Source of the DNA: Pyxicephalus adspersus
Lineage: Eukaryota > Chordata > Amphibia > Anura > Pyxicephalidae
DNA length: 64,000 nucleotides
Assembly: GCF_032062135.1 (NCBI RefSeq)
Contig: NC_092862.1
Location: 95,191,248-95,255,247, forward strand
Reading direction: 5' to 3'
Below the pieces are notes generated by a model that was given only the letters and a program-made list of their open reading frames with translations, was not told the DNA's origin and did not search any database. Every line of letters starts with the position of its first letter. The first letter of the stretch is position 1. Positions 1 to 12,800 of this stretch are shown here, piece by piece. A program made the position numbers and the translations under genes.

Positions 1-993
1 GTGCAAGCTAAAGAAAAAAAGACAGAAAAAATAATCAGGTTATGCAGATATTTTTACATCATTCTTATCACCAATGTAAAATGTTTTTTCTTACATTACT
101 AGAATTACTGTGGTCAGACCTCTGTGTTTATAACACTGACATAGCCTTCAGTTATAGAAACAAATTGTCTGTTCAGTTAGCAATATGAAGCCATAACACA
201 AAATATCCAGCTGGGTATCGTGAGGAAAACAAAGAGAAACAAAAAAGCTTTCTGCTAAAAACAGTACATACATCACAACCCCTTAACCTCTAAACATAAG
301 CAGAAATTACCTTCAGATTGGACCACATCTCATTGTGCTTAGAGGATCCAGAGATATGAGCGGCTGATGAGTCGATGGTAAGTTGTTTACCTGTCATCAG
401 TTTTTTACTAACTCCAGTAACCAAGGGGTTTACCCTTGATAAACCACATATGTGTGTATTTTATTTCATTTAAAGTAACACTGTAGACAAATAGTTGACA
501 GGACAAGTCGGTGCTTCTCGTCCTTAACATGGGGAGAACCCCTTGAAATAACTTTCAGGTCTTCAGGTAACCCCTCCTATGTTTGATTTCAGGTTATTAT
601 GTATTTTTTAAAGAATGAAAAATAATAAATGGCTATACGAGTGTTTCTTGTTAAAGTGTTAACATTTTATTTTTCCTATCACTGAAAAACAAAAATATGA
701 TTTCATTACTGAAATCTGCAGAGAACACTTGTTCACACTTGGTTAAGAAGGCAGGCTTGTTACATGACCTGTTTCAATGACCTGTGATTCAGACTGAAGT
801 AAGAGAACTCCAAACTACATGTAATAATTGTAGCTTAAACGTAGCTTATATTAGAAAAGTAGTGGTATTGTAATGGTTAGGACATTTTTGGAATGCATCT
901 CATAGTTTAGTGGTATAGAGCGGTTTAGTTACTTACAGCAAAACTAAAATATATAAAAATAAAATGATATTCAAAAAATTCACAATACAGTAC
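1..993. other. SUGCT intron, nothing recognised
   Basis: AT-rich sequence downstream (minus-strand sense) of SUGCT coding exon 5. I looked for the next SUGCT exon (the segment after IIKE in the human protein) on the minus strand and did not find it, so it should lie to the left of the window. Confidence 0.6.
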
Positions 994-1044
994 CTCTTTA
1001 ATAATTTTTGTGCCTTTCGGATCTTTCATATTCACAGCTATACT
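994..1044 (-). CDS. SUGCT: SUGCT coding exon 5
   Basis: A 51-nt exon (17 codons) flanked by a tttcccag acceptor and gtactg donor on the minus strand. It encodes [17 protein letters not shown], matching the human segment that follows NRNKK. It begins and ends on codon boundaries. Confidence 0.9.
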
Positions 1045-4000
1045 CTGGGAAAATACCAAAATAAAATATATTTGTAAAAAATTAAGTAAGCGATATTCAA
1101 ATCATTCATAAAAGGTACATCACAAAATACCTGTTTAGCAAGGTGGGTTCAAATATTTGTGTATCTATGTGTTGCTGTAACCAAGATAAACAACTGAATA
1201 AAGCTATATAATAGAAGCTTATAATTTGTGATCTTTAAACTAATATTCATCAGCAGAACTCATCACAGAACAGGCAAAGATTAAAAAATACTGTTTTTCT
1301 ATAGTCATGATTATAGAAGCCTAAAGTGATCTAACATTATGGGGACTGCAGTTGTCATTCATGAGATAAAGAACAGATCAATCTTAAATGACCTTTTCCA
1401 TTCTTAAGCTGCGTACACACTTCCAATATTTGTTGTTGGAAAGGATCTTTCACGATCCTTTCCAACGACAAGGGAGTGCACGATGCATGAACGGTGCTGT
1501 ACATACAGCACCGTTCATGCTCTATGGGGAGGGGAGGGGGAGAGCGATGGAGCGGCACCCTGCTGCGCGCTCTCCCCTTCCCTTTCATTAGGATCGGCTG
1601 TCGTCCATCGTCCGTGGATCCAGCAGGTCGGTCGTCCGGACGATGGACGACACCGACTGTACACACGGCAGATTTTCGCCCGATAATTGGCCGATGCCGA
1701 TTATCGGGCGATAAAAATCTGACGTGTGTACGTAGCTTTAGTTTAGTTTCCTTTCTACTCTGCCTACAGTTAACAGACCTACTACCAATTAGATTTTTCT
1801 TTCTATTCACTATCCTTTCAACCTACCCATTCCACTTCATTCCCCAAACTTCAAAAGATTACACCCTGACAGTAGCCAGTAGCCCACTCAGTAGAATGCT
1901 AACTTGGGTAGAATGCTAAAGCTGTTGGGACCATTCAACCCAAACAATCACCTAACAACCAAAATGATTGTTAAGTTTCTACCAATCTACTTTCTCACCA
2001 CTGACCACCTATGCTAAAGCTGTGGGATAATAAAGCCTTTAAAAGTAGCATTGAATTGTTTTGTAGTTGTATCTTAAAAAAAGGTATTTCTTCCTAGGTA
2101 TTTTCTACATATACTTCTTTGGGTAAAAAGGTCTCAGTTGGATGGCGAACTAAAGTACTTATCCCTAAAACCAGAAGCGCATTCCACATAACACCTGGCC
2201 CCAGTGAAATGGTAATAATGTTATTTTGTCCTTCTTAACCCATCACAGAATTAGATAACTTTGGAATCAGCAATCACCAAAATCTATGACCACAAATTTG
2301 TAGCTGCTGTCTGTGACAGCCATACAGTATAGAGCAACACTGTAAAGAACAATACAATTAAAGAATAATTTGTAGTCGAAAAAAAGGTCCAATTACATGG
2401 GGGCACTTGGATTCTTTAATGTGGCCCTATGCAGTTGGAAAACTGTGCTTGACTTTGGGACCCTGAAGCCTCTTTCCCACTTATTTCCCAGTTGGGCTGA
2501 GACATTACAATTAATTGCACGATGTTCCGAAGTAGCCTGAAGGTATCCTTCACATTCTCAAGAACTGAAGATTTCCCTGATAGAAAACTGAAGTGCAAGG
2601 ATTAAAAAGTAAAAACCTGTAGCAAGAATCCTGAAAAGAAAAGTATATGAAAAGTATGAAAACCACCCATATCATTTAATACATTGTGTGATGAAAACAT
2701 CTAACTAAACTAACTAAAGTCATTTTGAAAAAAAAAAATATTACCAGCAACCATCCAACTAGGCAGATTCTGTGCCTTATTTTTTAGTTTATCAAGTAAG
2801 ATGAGGAGCCAGGATCTGCAGTAGCACATAGACATGTGGGTGCATTCTATACATTTTTTGGGGGTTCTGCGCAAGTCCTTGTAAATGGCTTGAAACATCT
2901 CTTTTATCCTTCTTTGAATTGTGAGTGGATGAACCAATTGATATAAAGGCCTCTTGTGCCCACATATGCTCACCAGAATCAAGTGTATGCTGCTGCAACT
3001 AAAGACACATACAAGCAAAGAGATTTATCGCCAACAAAGCAACAAGGACAAGCAATCCACCACACAACTAAAGACATACAACTTGGAAGAACTTTCTGTT
3101 CTATTTCTCTGCCAGCTTGCCTCACCTAATTGCTGCTCAGCATGTAAGAAAGCAAAAAACATGTTGTACATACTGTAAAAAAAAACAAAAAGCTACAGAC
3201 TACCTGCTTTTTATTAGACATGATTGTTCAAAGGTAAGCAAGGCAATCAAAAGTAAAACTAAAAAGTATACTAAACTAAAGTATAGGTATTCTTCTGATT
3301 TATAACAGCTACATGAAACAATAACCAAATACAAATTAAAATAACAAAAACATATATTTAACAGTAGAGATGTTCATATAAATACCTTCTTATTTCTGTT
3401 CACACTGAGAAAATAACTACTTTCAATTCCTACAAAAGGAGGTCCCCAGAACCTTGTATCATCTCCAGATCCTACAGAACAAAACACAAGAATAAGATTA
3501 TGAAAGCTTTGTTAAAACTTTCGATTTTAAACAGATTAAAACATACACCAAACGCCCTCTATGAAAAACATAAAAAATGTAAGCTATACCTTTGACATTA
3601 TAATAAATACCTATATTAATGATATCAAATGCACTACTTGTACAGAAAAGAACCATGTTAAGAACTTTTACGTACAACTGAAGAATGTTTCTAGAAATAG
3701 GGCACCAATATATACCAACACTTGGCCAACAGCATACTAACAATAATGCATTTTTAAGTGAATAGGTTCCCTTACACACCATGCACCGGGTTGCATGCAG
3801 CATTTCTCACATTGCAACATTATAGTGTAAACTCTCAAAAAAGACACTGATAGCAATACATATTTACAGAGATTAAAACTATTATGTTTTTCTATGAAAC
3901 CCAACAAAAAGTTTGTTCATTAAATTACACTAATGATAGTAATGGGGAGTGGGCAGACACAAGGTTGCAACTACATTTCAAATGACTGCAATAAAAAACA

Positions 4001-6770
4001 TACAGAAACTAATAAATTGTAATGAAAAGTTAAACATTAATTTAAAAGCAATAGGTGAAGTCTAGATACATTTTTTACATTATTATAGTCGGGTTAATAT
4101 CACATAATTATAGTTAATATGGGAGTGTGTGGTAAAAGTTACTGAGTAACCCGGTCATGTCTTTATTAAACCATAATAGCCCTTTATATGATAAGAAGGA
4201 TTGTAGCTGCCAACGGACCTTAAAGACAAAGTTCATGATTTGTAACAGATTTATTTAGGGGATAAATGTGCAAACTGGACAGGTAAGACTTAGGTTAAAT
4301 GGTTTGGCAGTGCTCTCTACATTTTTTAATCTGACATAGACTTCAGTCCTCTAATTGGGATAACCATGCAAACCATGACCAGTCACTGTGCTTTGTAGTA
4401 AGTATACACTTCTTTTTGATATGGAAGGCCGAATGTGAACTTTCAGCTCCTTTTTTATTTCTCTACATTAGGAGAAGACATGGGCAGCAAAATCTGCACC
4501 TTGGTTCACAGTAAACCAATCAACTTTCATTTCATTCAGAGATCAAATCTTTCTAAAGGAAACACACACAGCAAAAAAAAACAGGGAGTGGTTGTAGCCT
4601 GTCACCATTGTATTCAAAATATCTATAGCTAAAAGATTTCCCCTTATCTTCCATTCCAGTGACAACAAAAAATGTTGAATTTTACCATTCAGCTCTGTCC
4701 CAATAGTCACCAGGACAAATAGCCATTCTCTATTTTACCCAAGCAATATCCTATGTTCTTTTGTATGAGATATTGTAAAAGTGTATTTACCATAACCCAA
4801 TTTATCTTAAAGTGGAAATTCCTGGACAGATTAATGAATTGTAAATTAACTTAATGGGCCTGATTTATTAAAGCTCCCCAAGAATGGTGAGAATACCTTT
4901 TCATCAGTGAAGCTGGGTGATCCAGCAAACCTGCAATGGATCTGGTCCAGGATTGAAAACATTTGCTAACAAGTAGTAAATGACTTTTAGGAAATCCATT
5001 CCAGGTTTGCTGGATCACCCAACTTCACTGTTCAAAGCGTATTCTCCCCAGCCTTGGAGAGCTTTAATAAATCAGGGCCAATATATTACTGAATATGTGA
5101 AGTTGTTGTTTATTGAGTGTTGACTGTCAAAAAAAACATACCTTTGTCCCTAGGCCACAGTTGATTAATGTTACAAATGTTAATTCTTTAACTGGTAGAC
5201 AATGTTTTTATTTTATCTTTTCAGTTAACGTCACTGTTTGATTAATCATTTCACTCCAAAGTGTCCAAGAATGCTAAAAATGCGTATTTCCTATTAATGC
5301 ATATATACAATAGATGATCAGCATTACTTAGTATCACTGTCATCTTCATATTTAAATGTCCTGAGATCTCCCAAGCAACTTTAAAAAAAAAAAAAAAAAC
5401 AGGCAAAGTCACACAAAAAAATACTTAACAGTCATAGGGCACGTCTATCATATAAACCACATTACAGCTTTCCTACATGGCAGCCCTGCAGCTGTGGTGA
5501 CAGACCACTCCCTATTTTCAATAAAACTCACTCCTTCCAATGCTCTGTCTCCTTAACAGTTACTCTACCTTTTTCAACATAATTATATAATAATTACATG
5601 TGCCTGATATTATAAAAATAAAATTTACAGGACAACAAAAGATTTTTTGGGACTTTTAGGGTACCAAATTCTCAATGTTTAGTATATCAAACACACTTTA
5701 TTACCAAATATTATCCATGTTAAGTTGTTTTTTAAAAGACAGAAAAAACATAATTTCTAAAAATCATGTATTAATACATAAAGCATAGAAGTAGTGCTGG
5801 ATCCTCACCGTGTTTCATGGAGCTAGTCCATTTCTTCAGGAGGAAAAAAACACATAAAAAAAGTCTACATGGGATCATGGTTTCCAATTTTTTCAGATAC
5901 CAGATGACCGCAGGAGAGCTATGGGAAAGATCTCAGTTTGACTGATCATAATAAAAGCCTTCAAACATCACACATCATGCCCCATATGTCATAGGGAACT
6001 GCAGCATTTTTTCCACAGCAGTAATACCATGCTGACAGGCTACTTTTTTCAAGCCTGGTGTGCCTACATTTTCTTTCTATTCACAGGAGGTAGTAACTAC
6101 AGTTAATTCTCGTGTCAGTGTATGTTTATGGATTTTTGTAACTATATAACTCTTTTGCATTTATCAACACACAAAAAAATAGCATCACCAAAATATCAAT
6201 ATATGGCCCAACAGACTTTTTCTGTTCTTGTTTTTTTTAATAAAACGTATTATTACAATCCCAGTTTCTTGACCTGAAACCAGTTCTGCCACTGAAAGCC
6301 TGTAAGCTCCAGACAGGAGATATGAAAAGAAAGGTTTGGCTGTTTTACAATAAAGCATATGAACTAGTATGGTAGTATAAGTATGATACAACAAAAAAAA
6401 CCCTCTGTCTGATCCATCTGCAAAGAAAAAAACTGCAAATGTTTTTAGCAATGTCATTTTTCTTTTTATATAACTGAATAGGTTTACTTAATCATAAAAG
6501 CAATACTATTACTTAACAGAAACTATTATTAAAAATTACCTGGTTTCTCGACTTTTATGACTTCTGCTCCAAGATCTCCAAGAATCATTGTGGCAAAAGG
6601 TCCAGCAAGTACCCTATAAAATATAGATGGAGATATGCTTACCAAGAGGATCATTCACTAATATAAAAAAAACACTTACAGGCAAATGTAGCACCGTCAT
6701 AAAAAAAGAAACAATAGATAATAAAAGAAAATTATAGACACCTTTGGGTGCTCACAAGTGATATGTTTAC

Positions 6771-6828
<58 letters not shown>

Positions 6829-9800
6829 CACACTTACAAGCAAGTGACTTTTACATGTGGGAAATCTCTTGATCCCAATCACAAATGAGAATGGGATGTT
6901 TGAATGTTTGCTCTTGCCCCAATGTTTCAAAGCAGCAGGCATTAAATCATTAAAGGGATGTTACAACACAGAATTGGAGAAAAGACTCATCGGGCCTAAT
7001 TTATTAAATCTCTCAAAGGCTGGAGAGAATACACTTTCACTATTGAAGTTGGGTGATCCAGCTAATCTGGAATGGATCCTGTCCAGGATTGTAAACATTT
7101 GCTAACAAAAAGCAAATTACTTTTAAGAAGTCCATTCCAGATTTGCTGGATCACCCAGCTTCACTGATGAAAGTGTATTTTCTCCAGTCCTGGACAGCTT
7201 TAATAAATCATGCCCATTAACTGCACATCTTCAGAGCATGGGCAATGCAGTATAAAGCTAGTCTCTATTCCTGGCAATGCCAAGAATAGACATAAAAGCC
7301 TGAGACAATGTTATTCCTACACATGCAGAATCCTGAGCCCATTATCACGTTAGGTTACTTACTGATTAGGACAAAAACTAACCCACACCAACAAGTTTAC
7401 TTATGCTTCAAGTTGTCATATAATTTTGAAAGGGGCTTGAACTAATATCCCTGAACTTAAAAACACTTCTTAAGACAAAACCTCTAGCTGAGCAGCACTC
7501 ACAAAGATAAGTTCATCTTTTCAAATATTTATGTATACTGAATATCCAGAAGGAGTTCTACTTAAACTATTGGCTATTAACCTTCTAATGGTTCTGCAAG
7601 AAATCAAATGGGTTAAAGCAGGGGTGTCAAACTCAAATACACAGAAAAATTAAAAACTTAGACCAAGTCGGGGGCCAAACTTGAAATTTATTTAAAAAAG
7701 TGAGGACGTTTACTACAAAAACAATCCCCCTACACACACTTTAGGGGTTGAAAGACTAATTTCTATCTATCTATGCAGGTTGTTTGTTGTTCATCCTCTC
7801 ACATCACATATTTGTCTTACACTAAATATTACACTACGCAGTCTCTAATGGATTGAAACAAAGACAATGCCCCTGGTAGTTAGGCACCATATGATCATAG
7901 CCTAGGCTTTGTGTCACACGATGGGTGTACAGGAATAATGTATATGTATTGCATGTATTGAAAATGATGATGTGAGGTGGTAACGCGGGCAGGCCAGATG
8001 TATTCTGTGGGGGGGCAAAAAAATTGACTTAGAGGGCCAGATTTGGCCCACGGGCCAGAGTTTTACATCTCTGGGTTAAAGTTTATTGCTTATATTTACA
8101 CTTTCAGAACATAACGTAAATATTTATGTTTTGTACCCCGCACAAAGGAAATTACATACACACGTTTTATTAGAAACCTACATCTTTAACTGTTTTTAGA
8201 AAACCTGTAATTGCACTGGTTTCACCAGAAAGACTTATAAGCAGGGTGAGAAGGATTACCAATCCTGTTAACCATCCTTCATTTTCTTCTGACAGGTGTG
8301 CTTATGAAGCTCAGAAGGATGAAGCTAAGCTGGTCAGTGTGTTTGTCAGCTCAAAGGGCAGGACCGAGCTGTGAAGCTGCTGAATGTTACACTGAGACCG
8401 TCAGTACTATAGAAGCCTGCTGCCGGAATGCCCTGTCTACATCATTTTTTTCCTTACTAGAATAGAACAGACTGTTTTTGTTTACTTAGTCAAATCCCCA
8501 CATAATGCATAAATATACCTAAATTGGCTATACCTTTTTACTGGTATTTAAGAACAACAAATGAGATACCATTTATCAGTGATATCCACAGTTCCAAAGC
8601 ATAAATAAATATTTGGTATTTATCTATAATGCTCATACCTTGTTAAGTCCAAGATTTTAACTCCTTCGAGCGGTCTTATGCTGTTAGCCTCTGTAAATAC
8701 AGAAACAGCATTGCTACTTTTTCATATGATACAAAAGAAAAAATATTGGGTCAACATTTGGGTCAACAAAGTAAATGTCTGGCTACAATCAAAACTATTT
8801 ATGCACATTTTTAGGAACTTAACCAAGACATACAAATCCACTGATCCAACTGCAACTTACCCCCTGTGCCCACCTTCTGCCAGTTGTGCCATTCACCAGG
8901 CATACATATTACAAAGAAAGGAAAGGAAGGGGGACACATGCTCCCCATACTACTACACTGAATATTGCTTAGCTTCCAGCTACAGAGGTGCAAAGCAAAA
9001 GTGAATATGTATGTTTTCTTTCTGTCTCAGTTTGGTACCACTTACAGTTCATCTCCGTCCTCCAATGTGTGACTGTACAGTAAAAGGAGAGGAAGTACAC
9101 CAACTAGTTCAGATCACTGTCACTCTGCTCTTTTCCACTATCAGCATGTTCCCTGCAGTGCAGCATAACTGTCTGGATCCTTGTGCTGCATCTCTCTCTT
9201 TATTCAGACCTCTTATCTACAATAATTGCAGGACAAATGCAGGTTTTTACTGCTTTAGACATACTGTTTAAAAAAAAATTCAAATATCATATTAATGAAT
9301 AAAAAGCATTTATTTGCCTGGGTTCATTTTTTAAAAACCTATTGTTTTGCCCTGTGTTGGCAAAGCCTAGTTAATAGTTAATGGTGAGCTATCCCTTTAC
9401 CATCTACTAAAACATTTTTTAAAAAATTGTTCATGTTGGAAATTATTCTATCTATCTTTTCATGTACACTGCTCAAAAAATTCAGAGAACACTGAAATCA
9501 CATAGCAGATCTCCTCCCAGACCTGGATAAGGGCATCAGTAAGCTACTGGACAATCTGTGATGCTACTAGGTAAGGTCGGATGCACAATACATAATGTCC
9601 CAGAGCATCTCTACTGGATTCAGGTCTGTGGAACATGGAGACCAATCAATGGCACCAATGCCTTCATCATTTAAGAACTGCCTGTATACTCTGGCTACAT
9701 GAGGCCGGACATTGTCCGGCGTAAGGTTTGACAATGGGTCTGAGTAGTCACGATACTGAGAATGGGCACTCCTGCAGCAGCCTCCAAACCTTAGGTAAAA

Positions 9801-12800
9801 AAAAAAAGAGATTCAAAACTTCTTATAGTCCTGATTTCTGTTGGCCATTGGAAGTGCTACAGAATTTGGCTAGTTTTGCAGTCATTGGGCCTGTTTTAAT
9901 AAAGCTCTCCAAGGCTGTTCCAGGTTTGCTTGATCACCCAGCTTCAACAATAAAAGTGCATCCTCTCCAGCCTTGGAGAGCTTTAATAAATCAGGCCCAG
10001 TAAATTACCAATTAATTCTGCATTTTTATTGCATTTTTAAAGTGTGTGTGATCAGAAAGGGCACTTCTGCAGCATTCTTACAATCCCTAGCTAAAAAAAA
10101 GGATTCAGAACTTCCTGATAGTGCTGATTTCTGTTGGCCATTGGGAGTGCCCATTGTTGGTATGGATATAAGTAATGTGTGGAGAAGTGACTTAGCAGCA
10201 AGTTTTTCAACCTTAAAGTGTCAGAGCTTTGTCTGAGGCCTTTGTCTTTCAGCTGTTAATGGACGTTTTGGGTAGCCATTGCAGGTATGTGCAGGCACCT
10301 CTCTCACAATGACAATAATAATTTGCTAGCAGAAAATATGGGGGAAAATTACAAATACCAAAGTCTGTGTGGCTGATTTGCTGTTACAAACAATTGCAAA
10401 ACTAATTCAGTCAGCTACGTAATGCAGATTCCAGGTACTTCACATAAAGACAAATATGGTTGACTATGGGCACATCTAACATGCTTTGTACTTCTGTTGT
10501 ATGAATGTGCCTTAGATGTGTATACAGGTATTTTATTTCTTTCTTTATGGCTTACCCATCTCCCAGTGGTTGGATATGAAAGTTATCAGGTCTCAGCATG
10601 TTCATGCTCAATCAGAACGAAGTATATACATCTATATCAGAGGGTATTAGAAAGGAAAGGACAATACCTGTCCTATGAGACCAAAAGTATGAATGGCTGC
10701 CTGTCAAATTCCCTAGAAATGGTGGAACAACAAGGCAGGGAGGCTTTTTTTCCAGTACATCTAGGATGAAAAAAAGACAATCTGACTTTTTGAAAAATGT
10801 AGTAGCTGAACAACAGACTGGCACAGTTCAGTCTACATTCAAAAACTGAAGGAAATGTTTCTATTGGTGAACTAGAGCAGAAAATGAATATGGAGACCAA
10901 AAGCTTGTCTAGACCCAGTTGCAGAAAAGAGGAGATTCTTCCAAAAACAAACTCTTGGTGTGAAAAGGTTGGAGGTAAGAAACTGAGGAAGAGTAAAGCT
11001 GCGTACACACTTCCAATTTTTATCGTTCAAAATGAACGACGAACGAACGATCGATTGGGCAAAAATCGTTTGTAAAAAAAGTAACCAACGACGCCGACGA
11101 ACGAGGAAAGTCGTTGGAAATGAACGACCGGACCGGCGGCTCGGATTGGACGACGATCGTTGACCATCGTTCGTGTGTACGATCGTTCATTGATCGTCCA
11201 TGGTCTGAGCATGCGTGATGAACGAACGTTCCTGTGGTGCACGTAACTTCCTGTATCGTTCAAACGATCGCATCTATTGTGTGTACAATATCTACGAACG
11301 ATCGTGTCGTTATCTGTATGTACAGGATCGGTGCTATACGATCGTTCGCAGATATCGTGCAGGATCGTTTGTCGTTCGTTTACCAACGATAATAATTGGA
11401 AGTGTGTACGTAGCTTAAGTGTGCAAAACTGCAAATCATAGCCCTGGGCTAACACATCTTCCACTACACAAACATAAATAAATAAGATTGTTCACAGAGG
11501 ATAAGAAATGTTAGCCCCCACTCTAGAAAGTGGAAGACCCCTCAATGCAAGAAAGGCTTGCTGGAGGATTTGGAAGATTTTGTGTGCCAGACCTTGCAGG
11601 TGGATGACCTTGGAGGATCTTAAAAACAAAAGGGATATTTCATGACATTCGGATGGAGAGAAGACTTTGCCTAATGCTCTGTGGGTTTCTTCTCCTAAAG
11701 AAAGATGGATGTTATTGAAATCACCAGCATCCTTGATGAAGTTGTCAACAGCCTGTCCGAAAAGACACGATCCCTACAAAGCTATGTGGATCAAGAGTTT
11801 TTTGCAGAAAAGTACAGCACTTTAGCCAAGGTGCACTACACATATAAACAAATTTTTTTTAATAAAGAAAATGACCTCTCAGCAAGAATAGAGCACTAGT
11901 AAGAGCTTCCAATGGATTAATCAGCTGGGTCCTTAAAGACGGGTGTGCCATCTACCAAAATAGAGTGTGCCTTCTGGGTCCACAGTGGGAATAAACCACT
12001 TATAACCACTTAAAAAGGTTTACCAAATTTATAGAAAGTTAAGAAGTGTTTGGGGGTACACACAGTTTATTACATTTTTTCCAAAAAGAAATCATTGAGA
12101 AAGTGGTTGCAAAGTAAAAATGTTTGCAGCTTTAGGAGTTTTAAACAACTGATAGAAGCATTAGACCAGTCCTGTAGTTAGACAGTGATGTGAACTTCAT
12201 CCGTTAGAACCAAAAACATTGTCTTTTAATCAGGGAGCAATAGTGGTAGAGGTGGGCAAATCAGAAATACAATTTGCTGGAGGGAGCAAATAATTCAAAA
12301 ATGATGCAGTGGTATGGCAGTAAGGCAACCTTAAAATTTGCAACTGGGCAGGTGTGCGAAGTTTTGTCTTCCTGGCATGCCCAATCAGGATTTCCAAAGA
12401 TCATAACAAGGCAGAGAAAAAGGAAGAAAATGGCTGCACCTGCAATGGGACGGGGACAGGTGAGTACAAAAAGTGTTTAGTCTGCTTTAAAAGTGTGTGG
12501 TAGGAGGCTAGTCTCTGCTCCTGAAACCCAGACAGCTGATAGCAGATAAGGGTGAGATAATAGGAAGTGACCAAAGTCACTATATGTAGACAGCAACAAT
12601 GGACTGAAGATTGTCCTTGGCAAATAAAAGCAGCAGTGTGGAAATTCAACAATGTATGATAGAAATGAGTGCAGGACACACATGCATGACACTTTGCCCA
12701 ATAGATGATGGCAACCCTGAGTCTTACAGCATTTAACCCCCCCGGAGGTAACTTTAGAGTCAATGCTAGTATTTCTTGGAATTGGAAAGTTCTCAGCAAC

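Noticed and set aside
300..380. Possible SUGCT exon 6 on the minus strand near 0.3 kb
   Set aside because: The translation does not resemble the expected segment following IIKE, in any frame.
1355..1919. Overlapping open frames on both strands near 1.4-1.9 kb
   Set aside because: They lie in a palindromic MITE whose sequence avoids stops; no protein similarity.
6697..6942. Tyr-Ile repeat protein on the minus strand
   Set aside because: A translation of the (TA)n microsatellite.
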